Positions 57,935-64,000 of a stretch of 64,000 bases of DNA are shown here, in pieces. The stretch comes from Micrococcales bacterium. Lineage in GTDB: Bacteria; Actinomycetota; Actinomycetes; S36-B12; UBA10799. Below the pieces are notes generated by a model that was not told the DNA's origin, made no database searches, and saw nothing but the letters and a program-made list of their open reading frames with translations. Location: contig JADJCR010000004.1 in NCBI GenBank assembly GCA_016703125.1, positions 248,001 through 312,000 on the forward strand, in the 5' to 3' direction. The position numbers and the translations under genes are program-made. The number at the start of each line of letters is the position of its first letter. Position 1 is the first letter of the stretch.

Positions 57935-58883
57935 CTACAGGTCCTGGACGTCGGCCTGCTTGGCACGCACTGCGTCCGCGGCACCGTGCAACCCGGCCAG
58001 CTCGGTCTCGGTCAGGTCCGTCTGCACGACCCGGCGGACCCCCTCGCGCCCCATCTCGGCTTCCACACCCAGGTAGACCCCAGAGATGCCGTAGTCGCCG
58101 TCGACCCACGCACACGGGCATGATCTGACCGCTGTCCTCGATCACGGCCTTGGCCATGCGGGCCGCTGCGGCCGACGGGGCGTAGTAGGCCGAACCGGTC
58201 TTGAGCAGGGCCACGACCTCCGCACCGCCGTTGCGGGTGCGCACGACGAGTTCCTCGATCTCGTCGGCGCTGAGCAGGTCGGACAGTGGCTGGCCGTCGA
58301 CGGTGCATCGCGACGGCACCGGGACCATCGTCTCCCCGTGGCTGCCGAGCGTGAGCGTCTTCACGCTGGCGACGGGCTTGCCGAGTTTCTCGGCCACGAA
58401 GTTCGTGAAGCGGGCGGTGTCCAGCATGCCGGCCTGCCCGATGACGCGACTGTGCGGGAAGCCGGTCGCCAATTGCGTGAGAGCAGTCATCTCGTCCAGC
58501 GGGTTGGACACCACGATGACCACGGCGTTCGGCGCGTGCTCCGCGACGTTTTCGGCGACCTGGCGCACGATTCTCGCGTTGGTCTCGATGAGGTCCATGC
58601 GGCTCATACCGGGCTTGCGCGGCAGACCCGCCGTGATCACCACGATGTCGGACCCGGTGATCGCCTCGTAGCCCGATCCGTCCAGGCCGGTGGTCTGGCC
58701 GATGACCTTGGTCTCGAAGCCCTCGACCGGGCGCGACTGGTTCATGTCGAGGGCTAGCCCCTCGGCCTTGCCCTCCACGATGTCGGTCAGGACGACTTCG
58801 TCGAAGACGTCGTACTCAGCCAGTCGCATGGCCGTGGTCGACCCGTAGAACCCTGCTCCGACAACCGTGACTTTTCCAGGCAT
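57935..58883 (-). CDS. mdh: malate dehydrogenase (LDH-like type), frameshifted near 3' end
   Basis: Oxidises malate to oxaloacetate. The N-terminal frame starts MPGKVTVVGAGFYGSTTAMR (NAD fold), with GLPRKPGMSRMDLIETNARI (substrate Arg residues) and LGSHGETMVPVPSRCTVDGQ (catalytic His). At about 58106-58112 the frame is broken; after two missing bases it resumes as AWVDGDYGISGVYLGVEAEM and ends QADVQDL at 57935. The restored length is 316 residues. The first frame alone would run on out of frame into icd. It belongs to the mdh-icd-xthA unit. Confidence 0.9.
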
Positions 58884-58959
58884 GACTCACCTTCCGCTTA
58901 TGGCGTTGACCCGCCACAAGGCTATCCGAACCTGGTGCCGGGCTCGGTCGCAGCCCGCG

Positions 58960-59313
58960 TCAGTGCATCAGCAGCAGCGTGACGCCCGCGAGCGCGCCGG
59001 CGAGCACCGCGAATCCGGCGGCATCGAAGAAGCGTGACCGCGAAACCAGCCATCCGGCGGTGCGAGCGGGGAGGACCAAGCGCAGCAGTGATGCCAGGCA
59101 GATGGCGACGGCCAGGCCGACCAGGCCTTGGAGCAACGACCCCGTCCCGATGAGGACCAGACCGCCCAGCGAAACGACCGCGACCAGCAGGAATGGCCAC
59201 TGCGCGGTGGGTTCTTGAGGGGTGACACCGATGGCGCCGGCGGGGATCTCCGCCGCGCCCAGCAGGGTGGCCGAATCGGCTACCAGGTACTCGTCCCCCG
59301 ATGCCGCACTCAT
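58960..59313 (-). CDS. DUF3017 membrane protein
   Basis: 117 residues (MSAASGDEYLVADSATLLGA). After a polar N-terminus come three hydrophobic segments (WPFLLVAVVSLGGLVLIGTG, LVGLAVAICLASLLRLVLPA, FFDAAGFAVLAGALAGVTLL). Small proteins of this type lie directly downstream of folD in many Actinomycetota and are called DUF3017; their function is unknown. The R-L-V-L-P-A-R motif between helices 2 and 3 is typical. It follows folD by 49 bp. Confidence 0.8.
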   Translation of the reverse strand: MSAASGDEYLVADSATLLGAAEIPAGAIGVTPQEPTAQWPFLLVAVVSLGGLVLIGTGSLLQGLVGLAVAICLASLLRLVLPARTAGWLVSRSRFFDAAGFAVLAGALAGVTLLLMH

Positions 59314-59362
59314 AGGGGTAACGGTAGCCCCTCATACACGCGAACAGCGGACCACGTCGCCG

Positions 59363-60213
59363 TTAATGACTCGTACTTTCGGCCATCTCCACGACGTTGA
59401 CCAGCAACATCGCACGTGTCATCGGTCCCACGCCGCCAGGCATCGGTGCCACATACCCGGCCACCGCCACAACATCTGGGGCCACATCGCCGACCAGGCC
59501 ACCATCGGTGCGGGTGATACCCACGTCGAGGACCGCGGCACCAGGCTTGATCATGTCGGCTGTCAGCAGCCCCGGCCGTCCGGCGGCCACCACCACGATG
59601 TCGGCGGAGCGGGTGTACTGCGATACCTCAGCGGTGCCCGTGTGACACAGCGTCACCGTGGCGTTCTCCGACTTGCGGGTCAGCAGCAGCCCCAGCGGTC
59701 GTCCGACCGTCACCCCGCGTCCGATCACCACCACGTGCCGGCCTGCGATGGGGACGTCGTAGCGACGCAGCAGTTCCACGATGCCGCGCGGTGTGCACGG
59801 CAGCGGTGCGGGCTCGTTGAGCACCAGCCTGCCCAGGCTCATGGGGTGCAGGCCGTCGGCATCCTTGGCCGGATCGATCGCAGCCAGTACGACACCTTGG
59901 TTCATACCCGCGGGCAGCGGCAACTGCACTATGTAACCGGTGCAGGCAGGGTCGCGGTTCAGGTCCTTCAGAGCGGTCAGCACCTGCTCCTGGGTCGCGG
60001 TGGCGGGCAGGTCGACCCGGATCGACTCGATGCCCACCTCCGCGCAGTCCCGGTGCTTCCCGGCGACGTACGCCTGGCTGCCGGGGTCGTCCCCGACCAG
60101 GACCGTGCCCAGCCCGGGGTGATCCCGCGGGCCTTCAATGCGAGCACACGCTGGGCCAATTCCGCCCGGATCGCTGCCGCCGTCGCCTTGCCGTCGAGCA
60201 TCACCGCTGTCAT
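59363..60213 (-). CDS. folD: bifunctional methylene-THF dehydrogenase/cyclohydrolase, frameshifted
   Basis: Interconverts one-carbon folates and supplies 10-formyl-THF to the purine enzymes encoded upstream. The first frame starts MTAVMLDGKATAAAIRAELA and reaches LKARGITPG. The second continues LGTVLVGDDPGSQAYVAGKH with the catalytic Tyr/Lys, YIVQLPLPAGMNQGVVLAAI, VVIGRGVTVGRPLGLLLTRK and PGGVGPMTRAMLLVNVVEMA. One G is missing from the run at 60113-60117; restoring it gives 283 residues. It lies 62 bp after purH. Confidence 0.9.
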
Positions 60214-60275
60214 GGGGCCGATTCTGGCATCCAGCCTGCGGGCTGCCGTTCGTGGCGGTCCCGGTGAGCGCCGCC

Positions 60276-61812
60276 TCAGTGGAAGAAGTGGCGCACGCCG
60301 GTGAAGTACATGGTGGCGCCGGCGGCCCGCGCCGCAGCGATGACCTCCTCGTCGCGCACCGACCCGCCCGGTTGCACGACCGCACGCACACCGGCCTCCA
60401 GTAGGACCTCGAGCCCGTCGGGGAAGGGGAAGAACGCGTCGGACGCACCGACGGCACCCACCGCGCGCTCCTCGCCGGCCCGGGCCACGGCCAGTCGGGC
60501 GGAGTCCACGCGGTTCACCTGTCCCATGCCGATGCCGACCGCCGCCTGGCTCTTGGCCAGCAGGATCGCGTTGCTCTTCACCGCGCGGCAGGCCCGCCAC
60601 GCGAACGCCAGGTCCCCCAGCGTGGCCGCATCCGCGGGGTCGCCGCTGACCAGCGTCCACGTCGCCGGGTCGTCGCCGGGCGCGTCGATGCGGTCCGGGT
60701 GCTGCATGAGGCAGCCCGCCGGAGATGAAGCGCACCTCCGCGCCGGCCCGGCGCTGCGGTGCGACCAGCAGGCGGATGTTCTGCTTCTTCGTCAGCACCT
60801 CGAGGGCCTCGGCGTCGAACTCGGGTGCGATCACCACTTCGAGGAAGATCTCGGACATCGTTTCGGCCACCGCCCGGGTCACCGGACGGTTGAGCGCCAC
60901 GACGCCGCCGTAGGCCGAGACCGGGTCGGTCTCGAAGGCGGCCCGGTACGCGGCCAGGGCGTCGTCACCCACCGCGATCCCGCAGGGGTTCGCGTGCTTG
61001 ATGATGGCCACTGCCGGCTGCTCGAAGTCCCACGCGGTGCGGTAGGCGGCGTCACCATCGACGTAGTTGTTGTACGACATCTGCTTGCCGTGCAGTTGCT
61101 CGGCGTGGGCCAGGCCCCGGCCGTGCTCGTTGACGTACAGCGCGGCGGCCTGGTGGGGGTTCTCGCCGTAGCGCAACACCTCCGCCCGCTGCCAGGTGGC
61201 GGCCACCCAGCCGGGGAACCCCTCGCCGGGCTCCAGCGATCCCAGCCAGGACGCGACAGCCACGTCGTAATCGGCGGTGTGCCGGAAGGCCCTCACCGCC
61301 AGTTCCCTGCGCTGCGCGTCGGTGAAACCCTCACCCGACTCGACGACCGCGACGACCAGTGGGTAGTCGGTGGGACTCACGACGACCGCGGTGTTGGCGT
61401 GGTTCTTGGCAGCCGCCCGCACCATGGCTGGACCGCCGATGTCGATCTGCTCGATGCAGTCGTCCACGCCGGCGCCACTCGCGACGGTCGCGGTGAAGGG
61501 ATAGAGGTTGACCACCACCAGGTCGATGCCGGTGATCTCGTGCTCGTCCAGGGTCTGCCGGTGCTCGGCCTTACGGCGGTCGGCGAGGATGCCGCCGTGG
61601 ATCGCCGGGTGCAGCGTCTTCACCCGGCCGTCGAGGATCTCCGGGAACCCTGTGACGTCCGCGACTCCAGTGACGGGGATGCCGGCGGTCGCGATTGCCG
61701 CGGCCGTCGACCCCGTGGAGACGATCTCGATCCCGGCCCGGTGCAGCGCGGCCGCCAGGTCCTCCACTCCCGTCTTGTCGTAGACCGAGATAAGTGCTCG
61801 GCGCATCGTCAT
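60276..61812 (-). CDS. purH: bifunctional AICAR transformylase/IMP cyclohydrolase, frameshifted
   Basis: Performs the last two steps of IMP synthesis. The intended protein has 511 residues. It starts MTMRRALISVYDKTGVEDLA, with the cyclohydrolase (MGS-like) domain (GRVKTLHPAIHGGILADRRK). The transformylase domain has LRYGENPHQAAALYVNEHG, VAIIKHANPCGIAV and EIFLEVVIAPEFDAEALEVL. An extra C near 60710 shifts the frame after RFISGG; the rest (MQHPDRIDAP, AVKSNAILLAKSQAAVGIGM, VVQPGGSVRDEEVIAAARAA, MYFTGVRHFFH) is in frame 2. The start overlaps the purN stop (ATGA). Confidence 0.92.
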
Positions 61813-62399
61813 AACTCCACTCTCCGTCCGTCGACTCGGCAGCCGCCGGTCACGAGGCGGTTGACCACCTCGGGCAGCAACTGCCACTCCACTTCCTTGA
61901 TCCGTTCGTGCAGGCTCGCCTCGTCGTCACCGGGCTCGACCGGCACGGTGCGCTGGGCGATGATCGGGCCGGTGTCCACGCCGGCGTCCACCAGATGCAC
62001 CGTGCAGCCGCTGACCCTGACGCCGTAGGCCAGCGCATCAGCCACAGCATGGGCTCCGGGGAACGCCGGCAGAAGTGCGGGGTGGCTGTTGATCACCCGC
62101 TGGGGAAACCGCTCCAGGAACGCCGCGTCGAGGATGCGCATGAACCCCGCGGACACCACCCATTCGGGGTCGGAATCCGACAACGCGTCGGCCAGCGCGA
62201 GGCTCCACGCCGCGCGATCGGGGTACTCGGCGGGCCCGATGACGACGGTGGGGATGCCGGCTGCCTGCGCGCGACGCAAGCCAACCGCGGGCCGGTCCGC
62301 GGCCACCACCGCGATGTCATAGGTGCGTGCGGGGTCGTCGATGAGGGACTGCAGCAGGGTGCCGGTTCCGGAGATCATCACGGCGATGCGGGCGGGCAC
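61809..62399 (-). CDS. purN: phosphoribosylglycinamide formyltransferase
   Basis: Transfers formyl from 10-formyl-THF to GAR. The 196-residue protein begins MPARIAVMISGTGTLLQSLI. Conserved are AGFMRILDAAFLERFPQRVI with the catalytic-pocket residues, NSHPALLPAFPGAHAVADAL (catalytic Asn/His), GCTVHLVDAGVDTGPIIAQR (catalytic Asp) and the C-terminal WQLLPEVVNRLVTGGCRVDG. It is intact. It overlaps purH by 4 bp. Confidence 0.95.
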   Translation of the reverse strand: MPARIAVMISGTGTLLQSLIDDPARTYDIAVVAADRPAVGLRRAQAAGIPTVVIGPAEYPDRAAWSLALADALSDSDPEWVVSAGFMRILDAAFLERFPQRVINSHPALLPAFPGAHAVADALAYGVRVSGCTVHLVDAGVDTGPIIAQRTVPVEPGDDEASLHERIKEVEWQLLPEVVNRLVTGGCRVDGRRVEL

Positions 62400-62431
62400 G
62401 ACACCGATCCTAGGGCCCGCCCCGGGGCGGC

Positions 62432-63751
62432 TCAGGCGGGGACGTCCTCGGCGTCGTCAGCGTGGGTGACGTCATCGGTGATATCGACGACATCGCGAGA
62501 GCGCCAGCGCCGGTGGGCCCACATGGCAGCGCCCTCCAGCACGGTCCCGGCGACCACGCCGGCCAGCAGCACGGCGATCGCCATGGGCGGGGGGCCGAGG
62601 ACCTCGAGCCGACCGGCGCCCAGGCGGCCGATGCTGATCGCCCACCACAGATCGACCGCGATGAGCACCAGGCCCACCGCCGCCGCCCTCGGCAGCAGCC
62701 ATGACCGCCAATCCGCGGCGCGACCGGCCAGCCGGGACAGCACCACCCCGGCGGCGACGGGGATCAGGATCCCGATCAGCCACAACGGCTGCGAGGTCGT
62801 GGGCAACAGGTTCAGGCCGATCAGCGGCACCTGCTCGGTGACCGGGCTCACGGGCGTGACCGCGACCCCGCCCACCGTGACCCCGGTCCCGGCCACGAAC
62901 GACAGGCACCACATGAGGGTCGCCGGCAAGTAGCCAAGCCACGCGACCAGCAGCGCGATGCCACCCACGAGGCCGGGATCGAGATCCCGCAGCCAGGCGC
63001 TCAGTACCGGGTAACCCACAGCCAGAGCCGCGACGAGGATCACACAGGCACCGGCGGTCAGTGCCGCCAGGGCGCCGACGGCAGGCCGCGACCAGCGCCA
63101 CACGCGGGGCAGCAGGTCGGGAGCCAGGCGCGCGCGCCACACGATCGCCGCGAACGAGACGACGAAGGCCAGCAGCCCGGCGTGCAGCAGAGCCCGGCTC
63201 GGCATGGCCGCGGCACCGGTGACGGTGCCGTACAGCGCGGCCAGCAGGGCGATCAACGCGTAGGGGCCGGCCAGGCAGGCCGCTGCCACGACGGCGGATT
63301 TCGGGTATGCGATGGCCGCCCTGTGGGCCACCCATCTGCCCGCGGCCCACAGGGTGAGGGCAGGGAACACCACCCACGCCCACGGGAGGAGTGACCAGAC
63401 ACCGGCACCGACCACGAAGGGGGTGCCGTGTGCGACCAGCCAGATGTCCGCACCCATCCGCATCGCGGTGTCGGACGCGGACTCGCCGGCGGCGAAGATC
63501 CACACGACCAGCGTGAGGACCACGGTGATCACCAAGCCGGTCAGTGCCGCCCAGATGCCGGCAGCTGCCCCCGCCACCGGGGCGGGCAGCGGACCGGACC
63601 GCCAGAACGTCGACACGGCGTTGGCCGGGGAGGCCCAGCCGGCGCGAGTGGCCTTGATGCGGTCGGCCTCACGGCCGGTCCCGGTGCGGTTGCCCGGACG
63701 GGACCGCGGGGTCCGGCTCCGGTTGGCGGGACCCTGTGAAGCGCGACTCAC
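62432..63751 (-). CDS. DUF6350-family polytopic membrane protein
   Basis: GTG start at 63751, 439 residues; start choice is uncertain since no strong Shine-Dalgarno is seen. A basic N-terminus (SRASQGPANRSRTPRSRPGN) precedes about ten membrane segments (AGIWAALTGLVITVVLTLVV, SLLPWAWVVFPALTLWAAGR, LIGLNLLPTTSQPLWLIGIL and others). The end is acidic (DVVDITDDVTHADDAEDVPA). This family, of unknown function, usually sits immediately upstream of purN in Actinomycetota, as here (32 bp). The coding sequence further upstream in frame (to 63991) overlaps the divergent patatin gene and is unlikely to be real. Confidence 0.8.
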   Translation of the reverse strand: MSRASQGPANRSRTPRSRPGNRTGTGREADRIKATRAGWASPANAVSTFWRSGPLPAPVAGAAAGIWAALTGLVITVVLTLVVWIFAAGESASDTAMRMGADIWLVAHGTPFVVGAGVWSLLPWAWVVFPALTLWAAGRWVAHRAAIAYPKSAVVAAACLAGPYALIALLAALYGTVTGAAAMPSRALLHAGLLAFVVSFAAIVWRARLAPDLLPRVWRWSRPAVGALAALTAGACVILVAALAVGYPVLSAWLRDLDPGLVGGIALLVAWLGYLPATLMWCLSFVAGTGVTVGGVAVTPVSPVTEQVPLIGLNLLPTTSQPLWLIGILIPVAAGVVLSRLAGRAADWRSWLLPRAAAVGLVLIAVDLWWAISIGRLGAGRLEVLGPPPMAIAVLLAGVVAGTVLEGAAMWAHRRWRSRDVVDITDDVTHADDAEDVPA

Positions 63752-63842
63752 TGGACTAGGTTCGCATCCCTTTCTGGCAGTCGGTGGACATACACGCCGA
63801 TTACCCCACCTGCGCCGGTGCCGGCCGCAGTACGGTCGAAGC

Positions 63843-64000
63843 ATGAGCCGACCCGTGGTGGCGGTGGTGTTGACCGGCGCTGCCGCACGGGGCGCGTTCC
63901 AGGCCGGCGCGCTGTCGCGCATCGTGCCCGCGCTCATCGAACGCGGCGAACGTCCGACGGTCTTCCTGGGCACGTCGGCAGGTGCCATCAACGCCTCGCT
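63843..64000 (+). CDS. patatin-like phospholipase, partial (3' end outside window)
   Basis: 52 codons are visible (MSRPVVAVVLTGAAARGAFQ). The oxyanion-hole segment TGAAARGAFQAGALSRIVPA and the nucleophile elbow GTSAG (Ser at about residue 46) identify a patatin-type lipid hydrolase of the RssA/NTE class. The catalytic Asp would lie beyond the window. It is divergent from the DUF6350 gene, with 91 bp between starts. Confidence 0.85.
   Translation, partial: MSRPVVAVVLTGAAARGAFQAGALSRIVPALIERGERPTVFLGTSAGAINAS

Overview
The window is a high-GC stretch from a member of the Actinomycetota. The evidence is the gene content and order: mycothiol glycosyltransferase mshA next to a YbjN-like gene and gpmA, and divergent from senX3-regX3; carD next to a PIN/TRAM protein, ispD and ispF; DUF3017 beside folD; DUF6350 beside purN; and an XPB-type helicase with its partner. 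I cannot name the genus. Many starts are GTG and one is TTG, and overlaps of the ATGA/GTGA type are common. I saw no rRNA, tRNA, insertion sequence, prophage or CRISPR array.

Layout. About 0-20.9 kb is the ribosomal superoperon on the minus strand. In transcription order it runs rpsL, rpsG, fusA, tuf, (hairpin), rpsJ, rplC, rplD, rplW, rplB, rpsS, rplV, rpsC, rplP, rpmC, rpsQ, rplN, rplX, rplE, rpsN (zinc type), rpsH, rplF, rplR, rpsE, rpmD, rplO, (hairpin and a repeat-rich gap), secY, adk, map, infA, rpmJ, rpsM, rpsK, rpsD, rpoA, rplQ and the start of truA. From 21.3 to 27.4 kb come two small membrane proteins, rlmB, cysS, ispF, ispD, a PIN/TRAM protein and carD. From 27.5 to 33.2 kb lie a lipoprotein, regX3-senX3, mshA, the YbjN-like gene, gpmA and a small acidic protein. 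groEL, under two CIRCE operators, is at 33.5-35.1 kb. An XPB helicase and its partner, larE and small membrane proteins follow to 41 kb. From 41.1 to 47.7 kb a minus-strand operon encodes nucleoside uptake (BMP lipoprotein, ATPase, two permeases) plus cytidine and adenosine deaminases. sdhCDAB is at 47.9-51.2 kb. The rest holds a cupin, a D,D-carboxypeptidase, a 2H phosphoesterase, trpS, a CNNM/CorC protein, xthA, icd, mdh, DUF3017, folD, purH, purN, DUF6350 and the start of a patatin-like gene.

The most striking property is damage. At least twelve genes, most of them normally essential, carry indels: rplQ, rpoA, rplP/rpmC, rplW, the PIN/TRAM gene, mshA (twice), the helicase partner, xthA, icd, mdh, folD and purH. 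Nine genes carry ten indels of one or two bases that restore a normal protein length when undone, often in G or C runs. Two lesions are internal losses of roughly 75 and 300 bp. A living cell could hardly tolerate all of these, so I read them as consensus or assembly errors and annotate the intended genes across them.

I do not see a convincing undescribed multi-gene system. The best non-coding leads are a tandem/inverted repeat cluster between rplO and secY, a nested-palindrome element present twice (about 28.26 and 41.04 kb), and a cluster of GTTCACC motifs between senX3 and mshA.
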